Assembly (NCBI GenBank): GCA_964020085.1 | Contig: OZ026595.1 | Span: 17,640,153 to 17,704,152, forward strand | Length of the DNA: 64,000 bases | Source: Micromussa lordhowensis | Lineage: Eukaryota > Cnidaria > Anthozoa > Scleractinia > Lobophylliidae | Direction: 5' to 3' | Shown here: positions 23,880 through 35,600 of the stretch, in pieces | Layout of the letters: the number at the start of each line of letters is the position of its first letter | Position numbering within the stretch: position 1 is the stretch's first letter | The notes under the pieces: generated by a model | What the model saw: only the letters and a program-made list of their open reading frames with translations | The model's database searches: none | Told to the model about the DNA's origin: nothing | Program-made: the position numbers and the translations under genes

Positions 23880-25400
23880 ACCGAAAGAAAAGGTCTTGCT
23901 AATAGCAAAGTCATCTAATGTTCTTCACAGCCGACAGGCTATTATAACCTTAATTGAAAAGAAAGGGAAGGATAAAAAATTGATAAAGCCTGAACTGGCG
24001 AAAAATATCTCTTATCAATATGGATGCGAAAATAGCTTCGAAAGCCTAAGGGAAGCGTTTGGAAAAGACCCTTTCTGAGATTATCCACTTCAATCGGAAT
24101 GCGTTTCCTAAAGGAAGGACGATTTTCGATGCGATCAGGACAATAGAAGATGTAATAGAGTATACTAAACAGAAAAGTTTGTGCGGAATTTTAGTAGGCG
24201 TTGATTTTAAGAAAGCTTTTGACACTCTTAATTTCAATTATTTAGTAAGGATTCTACATGAATTCAACTTGGGACCTAGCTTCATCCAGTGGATACGCGT
24301 GCTGTATGAAAATGCCTCAAGTTGCAATGGTGTGTTGAACAATGGTTTTTCAACAAGGCCTTTGTCTTTAAGAAGAGGGGTAAGACAAGTGGACCATCTC
24401 TCTCCTTATCTGTTTATAATTGCTTTAGAAGTCTTGGCGATTAGGACAAGAAACGATGATACCATTCAAGGCTTTACGTTTGGTGAAGAAAATGTAAAGC
24501 TCAACTTATTTGCTGACGATATGACATGTTTTCTGAAAGACAAAGGGTCTTATATCAGTCTATATTTCGCCTCCTAGAAGACTTTTGAGAGAGTTCGGGG
24601 TTGAAAGTCAACTCATGAGAAGACGGAAGCCTTAGCCTTTGGTGACAATTCTCTATGAGAAGATCTATCTGACATGTTTACCCTTCGTGATGTTATAAAA
24701 ATTCTACTTATTTGGGTGTTAACGGAAAAGAGAGGGATGACTTAAATCATAGGGAAACTTCAAAGTCAATAAAGAAATCTTTAAATTTATGGAAGTGGAG
24801 AGGGTTGTCGCTTTTGGAGAAGATACAGATGTTGATATGTTTAGGGCATCAGTCGTACCTGTTTCCAAAGAACTTACAAAGAATGCGGATTCTATTTTCT
24901 ACAGTTTCATTTGGAATGGCAAAGACCAAGTTAAAAGAAATGTCCTCACAGCCACCATGAATGGTAGTTTAAATATGCACGACATTGACTCAATGATTCG
25001 TACAAAACGTATTTTCTGCTTAAAGAAATATTTGGAAGATTATCCGCCTAGTCTTTGGAAGTTCTTTCTCGACGAGCGACTGTTACTGATCTGTTGGTGG
25101 AAACTTTGTACTTCCGACTGTAATCTTAATATTGCTAAGCTACCCTTGACGTTCCACCTTTCAGCAGTGCATTAATGCCTAGTCTGATTTGAACAACAAA
25201 GTACCACTTTCGTTTCAAGAGATTGTGAATGAAATTATATGGAACAACAAGTTTCTTTGTGTTGACAAAAAATCGGTCTTTAGAAGGGATCTTTTTTTTT
25301 TCCACTGGCCTCTTGAAAATAGGGGACTTACTTTCGTGTAACAATACAACAACATTTAGCTTTAAGGATCTATTGCTCAACCCTGAGCAAAGTTTTTTGT
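23880..25400 (+). pseudogene. Degenerate L1-like non-LTR retrotransposon (RT) fragment
   Basis: Homologous reverse-transcriptase blocks appear in successive frames, so the copy is broken by frameshifts. In order: a pre-RT segment at 23896-24000 (NVLHSRQAIITLIEKKGKDK); a core at 24059-24577 with GRTIFDAI, VDFKKAFDTL, RRGVRQ...LSPYLF and LFADDMTCFL; then blocks with LNLWKWRGLSLLEKIQ (24712-24860) and SIFYSFIWNGKDQVKR (24860-25000). A conserved Gly-Asp-Pro of the RT has become Val-Asp-His. The order and motifs fit the L1/Tx1 clade of LINEs. No endonuclease domain or poly(A) tail was seen, so it is 5' truncated and dead. Confidence 0.85.
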
Positions 25401-25429
25401 GATGAGTGTGATTGACTCCATCCCAGCTA

Positions 25430-25946
25430 AAAAGCCGAATTTTTTAGGATTTTTAGAGCACCAGGAGACTTTTAGAAATTTTGGGGATTCTTTTTGAAAA
25501 ACTGGGATTTGTTGGGGGTTGTCAGATGATTTTGAAGAAAAATTGTTATACTTTCTTTGCCGATTTAGTTAAAATCCTTTCAAACGAAAATTTTGCTCCA
25601 TTGTTTACTAATTTGTGACTGCTAGACTGCAATCCAGTTGTGCAGCGGTGTTGCCAGGACTCTAATTAGCTTGTTTTTGTCCCGTAATTCTCAACGACTA
25701 GGATATAATTGTAAGCACTACACGTTCGTGATTGCGACTAGACGAGCTAGTTGTTTTGAACTCCTCGCATCAGATGGAACACTGCGTGCCTTTTCTTTAA
25801 TAAAAGCGCTATCTTGCGTGCAAAATGTGTATGCCGCTTTCTTTTCTTTAAGGGAGAGCTGAGCTGAGAAAAATAGAGATTTTCATAAACTGGGAAATTC
25901 CGAATAGATTTTTAGAGCATTTTTCGGGATATTTGTATCAGGCCTA
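25430..25946. repeat. Possible decayed relative of the 539-bp TIR element
   Basis: The right end ATATTTGTATCAGGCCTA (25929-25946) closely resembles the terminal repeat of the element at 38420-38958 (ATTTGTATCTAGGCCTA), and the interior likewise contains repeated TTTTTAGA-type runs. The left terminus is not recognisable. This could be a truncated family member. Confidence 0.35.
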
Positions 25947-25994
25947 TTGTCGACTGACAACAGTGACAAAAAGGTAAATTAATTCGCCAGTACA

Positions 25995-26100
25995 TATTTA
26001 TACACTCAGGGTTGCGCAAGAACGTAACACGACTACAGCCAGGGCCTGGGCTCGAACCCGGACCGCTCGATCTGTAACCATTATGTAATCTGCGATCAGG
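25995..26100 (-). repeat. tRNA-derived SINE fragment, minus strand
   Basis: On the minus strand a tRNA-like head TGGTTACAGATCGAGCGGTC is followed by GGGTTCGAGCCC (box B-like) and then CGTGTTACGTTCTTGCGCAA and CCTGAGTGTATAAATATG. These match the head and the GTGTTCTTGGGCAAG and CCCAGGTGTATAAATGGG blocks of the SINEs at 3541 and 55266, with the middle missing. It is an internally deleted or related SINE. Confidence 0.6.
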
Positions 26101-26149
26101 CGTGTGTTTTTTTTTTGAAAAGGGAGAAGGAAAAATTTATTGGGAGGGA

Positions 26150-26386
26150 GGGCATGATCGCAGGTTAACCCATCTTGCGCATCCACAATCGTGTTATCGA
26201 GGTTAAATTTACAAAGAAGATGACTTAACAAAAAGCTTCGAGTTAACAAGAGGTTCGAGTTATCGAGGGTTTGAGTTTCGAGAGTAAAACTGCAGTAAAC
26301 GATAAGAAGCAAATCTGGAGCAAATCCAAGGAAAATCAATTTTGTTTCGAGTTAGCAAGAGATCCGAATTACTGGGCTCAACTGTA
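26150..26386 (-). repeat. Repeat with TTCGAGTTA-rich end, pogo/Tigger-like remnant
   Basis: Repeated phrases GAGTTAACAAGAG, CGAGTTATCGAG and GAGTTAGCAAGAG run up to TTACTGGGCTCAACTG at about 26383. Read on the minus strand the end CAGTTGAGCCCAGTAATTCG followed by TCGATAACTCGAA-type repeats resembles termini of pogo/Tigger-type elements. The other end was not located; family is tentative. It lies within about 300 bp upstream of the shootin-like gene. Confidence 0.35.
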
Positions 26387-26655
26387 AACGGTGATGCACA
26401 CATTGCGTGCCTATGTTTTTTATTCCAGGCACTTCATGCCATTTTTTACTTGTAATGTGCCTTTTCATGAAGGCCCAGTTGCTCAAATGGTGTAAACGCT
26501 ATCTATCGTGTGGATGACTCAGAGCTTTTGAATACAAAAGTTGTTTAAAATTTCTGCGGTTTGCATCGGTTTGCACCGGATGTTGTTACGTATCACGTGA
26601 TCGCTAATACACACGACGTCTTGTTGTGTGACAAGAAAAATTTGTTGAAGGAAAA

Positions 26656-29600
26656 ATGGCGGATGCTTCAAATGCTTCAGAGTCGTATGGACTCGACTTA
26701 CACGAAACCCGGAAGAGGTTGGAAGTATTAGATAGAAATTACCGAAACCTTAAGGGTTTATCTCAAAGAGGTTGGTGGTAATATACACTCAGAGCAATCT
26801 GACAAGGAAGTCGGCGACTTTGTTTCGTTTCATTTGCTCAGCTGTACAGTTTTTCGAGTGATTGATCATGTTATTGATTTCTTTCGTTTTTAGCGGTCAT
26901 TGAATTCGAAGATCTGCAGAAAACTTGCCAGGATTACTTTGAAAAGGTAAGTGTATTATATGGTAATTGTTTTTCGTCATTTTGGGAAACTCCAGCTGGT
27001 TGTTGATAAATTGAAGAATAAAGAACCTGCATGCGAGCTTCTAATTAAAACCCAAATATCTTCAGCATTCATAAGCTTTCTTTTTATTTCAGTTCAAAGA
27101 GCAGGAGGCGAAATATTTGAAAGCCAAAGGGGACTTGGAGAAACTGAAAGACGGTAGGAAAGAGATTTTCGCTAATGAGATTACGTTTGGGTGCTTTTCG
27201 AAAGTCGTGAAATCTGAGTCACTGATGATGACATAGAGAGGATATTTCAGTGAAAATCTACTACTTCCCGTTTTGTATCAGCGCAAAATGCGTAAAGCAA
27301 ACAAATGATATAAAGGACATCGTATAGAAGCCCTTTGTTGTCTGCCTCCTATAGAAGGCATATTTTAGAAGTATAAGACCAGGATGTTGGTTGTTAGCGC
27401 TTTGTAGTAAGACTATACCCGCGAGCGAAAAATGATGAAGTGTTTGGAGCTTCTTTTATCATTGCGGTTGTATCTTGGTCAGTGAGGTGAAATTTTAAAC
27501 GGTGATTGTTCTGAATTTTCAGACCAAACATGTCTGTAGGAGCAGCAAAGTAAAGTTATGTACAATTTTTACATGTACGTTTTGCTAATAAGCGTGCACA
27601 AAAAGTCGCAGACTTGTTGATTTTGAAATTTAAGAATACACTTTTCTCTTCGGAAGTCAATTAGCTAAGGATGAGATAGTGTAATGTAAACATATTTTTT
27701 ATTGTTCAAGCGTATGTTTGATGTCAAAGCTGTGAGTATTTTAATACAACATAATTTGCAGTGTCCTAAAAGGATTTCTACATGTCCTCTGGGAGATTCT
27801 CAATTTGTATACAAAGATTCAATTGAATTTATAAATTAGTTCCTTTCTTTTTCTATTATTGTGCTGCTTCATTTCATTTCATTTCTTTTGTCAAAGTTTT
27901 AATTAAACGGTGCGCGAACTCGAAAGCTCGTATTTCATCAAATCCCTGGACATAGTTTTCTTCCCTAAACCATAAAAGGTACAGACAGAAAATTAGTTAG
28001 AGGAAATATTTAAATAAAAGTCAAAGGTTATCTTTTATCCTTTCAACATTTAAATCGAAAACATTTTTTAAAGTTTTGTGTTGTGGAGAAATCAAATAAA
28101 TATTCTTGAAAAGATGAAAGTGAAAGATGCATTGACTGCCTTTATATTGAGGACAGATAAAAATTTAGATTTCAATTTAAATTCAATAACATTTGAATGG
28201 AGAAAGAATCCTTACACATATTTCTCTGATTTGCTGTCATATTCTATTTTTCATTATAGTTTACCAAAATGCAGAATCTCATATTGTGACCACTTCTCAT
28301 AAGTGATCACCTCCTGTGACAGATGATCTTAGTCAATGGACGACTGTCAGAGCTCTAGCAACAAACTGAAGCAGACGTTTAGACAATGTCAAAGCGTTAT
28401 ATGCCTTATGGCACAAAGAGATATAGAGATAGAGAAAACAGATGATCTTTCCAAAGACATACCTAAATTTTCCCAGTCAAGAGTCAAGTTTTGTAGGCAA
28501 CCATATCTTTTTATTCAGTGGGTGTAGAAGGCTGTGACTGGGGGATGGAAGCCCGACAGAACATTGGGCTGATTTTTGTCATTTACTAATGCATAGAATA
28601 CTTTCAAAAACAAATATCCAAAATGTTATTTGATTTGCATTTAACATTTGATTTGCATTTAACACTTTTGCAGTGTTACATCATAAGTTATGAAATGCAA
28701 GATGAGCAAGGCAAGGCTCAGTACGACGAGTTTGGCAAAATAAATTCACAAATATTTGTCGTGAAAGACTGTTTTAAAAAATAAGATGCCTAAGAAATAT
28801 TGTGCAGCCAAATAACTAGGATGTGTTTTGGGTTTCACTTAATAGTTCTCTTAAGGGGACACTGTCATTAAGGCTTTATCTTTCAACTTCACATTTCTAA
28901 CCAACTAATTTGGGGACCAAGATGCGCTGCATGGAAGCACTGTATACTTCGACTGCACATGTGGCACCGTCTTGTATTTTGCACATATAAGATTAAAGTG
29001 GTCTGCCAGACTTATTCAATCTCAGGATTGAAAGCTTGTGTGTGCATAACTCATGATAGTTTAATTCTTGAAATCTTCTTTCCACGTGGGTAGCAAGCTT
29101 ATGCTGATTTATAAATTTTAAACCCTGTTATAGTGTTACATCATTGCACTGAATCTACAAGAGCAAAAAACGAATTTAAAGAAATGTATGGTTCCACAAA
29201 GTGTTCAAAAGCTAAGAAGGTTTTTAAAGGAAATTGCGTGAAGGCAAACTGAATATTCCAGAGGGATAGGATGGGGAGATGTTTCAATCAAAAACTTAAT
29301 ACTTCCTAGAGCGAGATATGAATATTTTCTGAAACCACTGAGTTTGGATAAAAAACAATTGAGCGGCTTAGTTGCAATATCTGGCTGCACCACAAAAATA
29401 TTTTTAAATTACCCTTTTCACTTATAAAATCATGTTCTTACATATGCATTGTCATCTGCTTTGCTAAATACTAGACATAATTAAATTTGCTAATTTTAGA
29501 ACTCATTCTTTTCTTACTCGACAGTTTCTAATCTTGCCTTATCTGAATATGAAAATCTACATTCAAAGTTTGAGGTGGAGCAAAGTTGTAGGAATAAGGC

Positions 29601-32600
29601 AGAGGAGTTTGCCACAAATGTGAGCCATTATAAAATAATTTTGTTCACAATAAATTAAGTGCATTAACTTATGAAATAGAAATAACTAATCATAGCAGAA
29701 TCCCACTCCAAAGTGTTGAATTTATTATCAGTGGTGTTGGGGCTCTTACTACATCTTTCAATGGCATGTGAACTCAGTAGTTCAAAACCTAACTAATGGA
29801 CTGAGTGTTTGCTTCTATTACTCATAAATTAAAATATGCCAACATTTAAGCCCGGGGAAGGGAGGGTGGGACTTGCATATGAAAGGGAAGGGGATGCTCC
29901 TCGTCTCGTGATAAACAAATGGGACTCTCGCTGTACGGTCGTCCGATTTCGTTATCACTTGTATGATTAGTAATAGTAATTGGACCGAGTGGAGTTCAAT
30001 TCAGAGAGTAATCTAGCGAGTAATTTCAAAATTGGACGAGTGCGAAGCGCAAGGCCAATTTGAAATTACGAGCATGATTACTCCCTGAATTGTACAAATT
30101 TCGAAATTAGAAATGTCTTTTGAGAACTTCTTTTGAGTGAAAACGTCTGTTTTTTGAAAACTGTAGAAAACCTTGCTAAGGAAACCATTAAAGCACGAGT
30201 AATTGACGTGAAAATCACGTGGGTATCCAATTACAGGTGTCTGATTACAAAAAGTTCAAATCAGACACCTGTAATTGGACACCCACGTGACCGCGCGCCG
30301 ATTATGTGACAAATAGGCACGCAGAGAACCAATCACGATCAAGAATTTTGTTATAGATACGATTAGTAATAGTAATTGGACCAAGTGTAGTACAATGCAG
30401 GGAGTAATAGAGCAAGATAATCATATCTATAACAAATTTTGAAATTAAAAATGTCTTTTGAGAACTTCTTTTGAGCGAAAACGTCTGTAGCGCTTTTCCT
30501 AAGTTTTGAAAACTGTAGACAATTTTGCTAAGGAAACCATTAAAGCGTGTGTAATTGACGTGAAAATCACTTGGGTATCCAATTACAGGTGTCCGATTAC
30601 AAAAAGTTCAAATCGGACACCTGTAATTGGACACCCACGTGATCATGCGCCAATTACGTGCCAAATAGGCATGCAGAGAACCAATCACGATTGAAATTTG
30701 GTTATAGATACGATTACAGACCAAATTGGACTCCACTCAGTCCTATTACTATTACTTATCAGCTATTACAGATCATGCTTGAAACTCAGACACATGCATG
30801 AACAAGCCAGTCAGTAAGTGTTCACACCAGTAATGATATTTGCTCACAAACTGTTGCATGAAATCAATCTACAAATATTCCTTATGATACAGATGGTTCA
30901 AGAAAACAAGAAGCTTAAGCGTCAAAGCCAGCTACTCATCTCACAAGTTGGTGGAGAAGTGAACCTTGTATGTTTTCTTTTTTCTGTTTATTTTCTGGTT
31001 TATTTATAATATATAAAGTCATCCCCACTTTAAATTTGTAGACACCTTGTTTTTGGTTCCTAAAATTCACCTCCTAGCTTAGTATGGACACCTTTTTGTA
31101 ACAGGTACCTTCTGTGGTTTTCCTTAATGGTGCCCATATATGAAATAATTTAATACTGATTTAATGGTTTTATTGTTAATTTTTATTGTAATAAATGAAA
31201 TATTAAAATTAGCTCTCTGTGAAGAAATAGTCCTTCAGAAAATCAGCCTTGAGAAAAAGACACTTTGACTACGCGAAGAAATTAAATAGTCTTTCTAAGC
31301 CAGAGATAAAGTTTTTCGAAATTTATCCCAGTTCTTCAGAGTGTGAAGGCATTAGTTTAGCAAGAGTCTTACATTTATGGCAAGAATCATTGTCAAAAAT
31401 TGCAATCATTGTAACTATTTAATCAAAATAGTGTACCAAAAATTGTTATTAATACTGCATGTTAAAATGACTTTGTTGGCACTCATTTGTCTCTACATTG
31501 TACTAGGAGGAGCTTTCTTCCCCTGAGGTTTTTGAAACTGCTGAACAATCTTTGAGTGACAATGCAGTTCTTCAAGAAGAAATCAAAGGTGTGTTAGTGC
31601 AAAAAACTGTATCATTGGTCAAGAGCAGTTTTTTTGCTAAATGGTTACCTTTGTTCAGTTCTGTGATTGGCTGAATGGTCATGAAAACTGGTCTAGCTGA
31701 TAAGAACAAGGCGATGTTGTCACAGCCGACAGGAGCAAAAATCAAAACCAATCAATAGCTGGATTCCTGACTTTTTCTGTGCTTATTATTGCTACTACAC
31801 TGTAGTCCCAGTTACTACAAGCCCTTATCAAATTAGTTGGTACCTTGCAATATTTGGCTGCTTTATGATTTAATTGCTTGATGTCATTACTTTGTTTCTG
31901 GTTGCACAACAGTAAAAAAATCCATTCTACCCTGGTGCCATGTTTATTTAGACTACCAAATAAGCTTTTTACACACCCAGACTGGCCAATTTAAGTGCCC
32001 AATGTTACCCTCCACTACCCCTTAGTACAAGTCATGGAGTTTCATATAATGTACAATATTAATTGAACATTATGGCAAGACTTCAGAGCAATATTAATTT
32101 TTCTTATTAGTAAAACAAATTAACATTCAGCTACATATACGTCTGAGCTCTTTCAAAAAAGGCTGAAAAATCTAGAGGACATTCTTGCCCAAGGCGTTCC
32201 AGTTATGTTGAGTAACTGGGACAGGGATATGCATAAAAGTGGTAAATATATCTAGGTATCTCTTTTTTCATTGATTTAAGAGCCATTACACAGCTTGCAT
32301 GCATTAAATGTAGTCAGTCAGATTGGACAGTTCTGTCTAATTTTGATATGCTGACAGTATACATTTGCATTATTTTCATTATTTCGTTACAGGACTGAAA
32401 GGTTTAGTGGAATCATTAAAGATGGAGGTGAAGAGTACCAAAGAAGAGCTGACTGCCACACAAAATAGGGTCAGCTGACTAAATTCCACATAATTAATAT
32501 AATAATTTATACATTTGATCATCGCCATTTTATTTATTGTGTGCAAAATTGACCTGGAGCTGGTGCTGTATGCCCCTACTTCTTTTAAACAGTGTTTAAT

Positions 32601-35600
32601 GGCTTCTCTAATATCCCTGCGAACTGTTTTGGATTAAAATTTTTTTGATTCATTGTACATGTGTATGAAGTGAAATAACAAACAAGGCAGTGGGTCAACA
32701 TTCTTGCACAAGGGATGTTTTGTCAACTCCGGCCCATCACCTAGCTCTTTACGTCTGATCAGAACTGATCAGGGTATGAAGTCACAAACCCTGTCTTTAC
32801 ATTCCAGTGTTCAATTAACTGGGCTAACCTGGTTGTAGACATCCTACATTCATTGGACAGCAACAAATTTGTTTAAATTTATGAGTGTCCAGAAATTATC
32901 CCTATTATCCACCCAAAGGAAGCTCAACGGAAATTTCAAGGGAGAGGGGGGAGGGGGGGTTCAAAAGGCAACATTTTTAAAGGAAAGTGTGAAGCTAAAC
33001 TGGGATTTCCAGGAGGTGGGGGTGGGGGTTCAAACAAAGAGAGGAGGGGTATAAATATTTTTTTTTGTAACAAACACATTTTATGTCACTTTCTACTATG
33101 CCACTTTCTACTATGCCATTGCATATTAAACTTTTTTTTGTTTTTTTTTCAGGTAAACAAAGAAAAACATGCTCATGAAAGTACTAAGAAGAGGCTGTTT
33201 GCAAATGAAAAACAGTTCAAACAGTTAAACAGAGGTGTGTATATTGAACACAGATTAGAGTGGAATGGTTTAGTTTGTGTTTGTACATTGGGGCAGATCA
33301 GTGCTTTTTTTCAGGTTGCTGAATGATTTAGAAGTAGTCGTCAATGTCTACATCTGATTCTCCAGGTGTGGAGATCAAGGCACTGTGAGAGTTAAATGGG
33401 AGGTTTGTCCTGGACAACCGGGTGGCACTTTTTTTTTAGCCATGCTGAAGTTCAAACCTCTAACTGTTGTTTCTTGAAAAATCTATCAGTCTGAGCTGCA
33501 AGGGGAAAGTACAAGAATCTGTTTTTACAACTTGGAAAAGAGTGCATTTAATCGTGCCAAAATTTAAAATAACAAATATACTTACATTTCTTTAGCTTTA
33601 TAAGTTCTGAAGCAACATTGTATAAATCAAAGTTATATTTAATGCAGAGACCAATTGAGTTACATTTCATTTATTTATTTGCATTTTGTTTTCAGTTTCT
33701 GTACTTGCCCTTGAAGAGTATAGCACCCTGCAACAAAAGTATGCTCTTGAAAGTCAATGCCGTTTCGAGGCAGAAAAGTATGCAGCAGAGGTCAGTGACT
33801 TTGGTTCTTCAAAATTATTTAGTATTATAGGTTCGCAATGCATGTTTAGGGGTCCATTTCATAGCTGTCTGCACGCTCTGCATGCCTATGATGCTAAGGT
33901 AATTCACCAAATTTTCCTGAGTGCTGTTGTCACGCAACATTTTATAGAGTTGTGTGACTTCTTATATTACAGTGCAGTTCTATGAGCAACGTTACAAGAA
34001 TGATTTCCCATGAGATTTGGTCAGTATGAAGATTTTTACGTCTCTTGGGAATTCCAATAAGTGCTTCAATTTTAACAACCACAGGTCTTAAGGGAGAAAG
34101 ATGTGTTGGATCAGCAAAGGAAATATATCTCCGAGACAACGAGCAAAGATGAACAACTGAAGAAAGCGCTAGAAGAGATCAGCGCACTGAACAAAAAGCT
34201 TGCAGAAGAAAGAACAGAATCTGAAGAAAAGGTGAAAAACTATCATGGCTAGTGTAGCCTTCATTTCCTATTCAAACTATTATTTCAACTCATGCACAGA
34301 TTTAGTAGTTTCTCAAGCCAACATCGCCAACTTGTTCATTTCTTTTGTTCTCCCTACCTGTTAACTTTAAAATGTATCAACATTGTAAGGAGAAATTCAG
34401 TATTGATCAAGTCCTCTAAATAGTTAAGTATGATGTAATTTAAGGCGTTCCAACGCGCTAACGCAACGAGCTAACGAACAGATGATCAACCAAATGAATA
34501 ACCAACTCGTTAAATAAAACAATGTTTTGGACTAGATACAGTGTAGACTAGTGTAGCCAAAGCTATGAAAGTGCTGCGGAAATTGGGATGTTGTTTGCAA
34601 ATTGAAGTAGGGATTGTATAGAGCTTGTGTAGAAATGGTTGTTTGGTCAAGTCCCAGAAATTGTTCAGTAAGATGTGGTTATATTCAATTCATGATGTCA
34701 TCAGTTACAGCGTTTAATTTCTGAAAGAAATAATGCAACAATAAAGTTCATAAGTTTAAGATTTCATGAACAAAATTAACTAACTGATTTTGTGCGATTA
34801 TGTAACGGCTTGTTGAAAAATATCGAATGTAGCTATGCGAATTAGTGCACAAGTGCGAACACATAAAAGCCTGTCAAATTTGCCGAGGTGCTTCGGCAAG
34901 AAGCACATGGCAGCTACAGGAGTATACGACAAAGCTATCAGAAAAAAATACTTAAACTACGTTCAATTTTTGGCAGACGACAGTACTATCGAAAACCTCA
35001 CATCGTTACTTGTTTGCGGCGAAATCGACCTGATCAATCTATTAATCGACATTTATCTATACACCCTTCAGAACCTTCCGCGCGCGGATCTCTGTAGCGC
35101 TTTCATTTTTCTTATAAACCCCAACAAACCATACATTTTCAAAATCTCAAAATCGTAAGAGATAGCGTAATTGAGACGTTTTTTGCGAAAGCATATGTCT
35201 GTGTAAAGTCAACTCCAGTCCCGCTAAGAATGGTCGGAAGAGAACGATAAACATCGCATTTGCTTCTTGACACGCCTTGCTAAAAAACCGTGTCTTAGTT
35301 TTTATTTGTTTCTTTTGTTACAATAGGATAAAGTCAGAGGGGACAAATCATCAGCACTTCCTTCGAAGAAATGACGATTATTCGAAAACGGAAAAAGAAA
35401 ACAAAAAAAGCCGACACGCTTTTCAAGAAAAACAATCTGACAATAAGCTGGCCAAATTTCAGCTAAATCGGTTCCAGGGGCTGCCGACTTGGAGTTAAAA
35501 ACGTACGCTTAACTTTCCAAAATTTTTGTTCCGAGAAAACAAGAAAAATATATTTTTTTGCTGCATCTTAACCGCAATAGGATTATAACACCTAATCATC

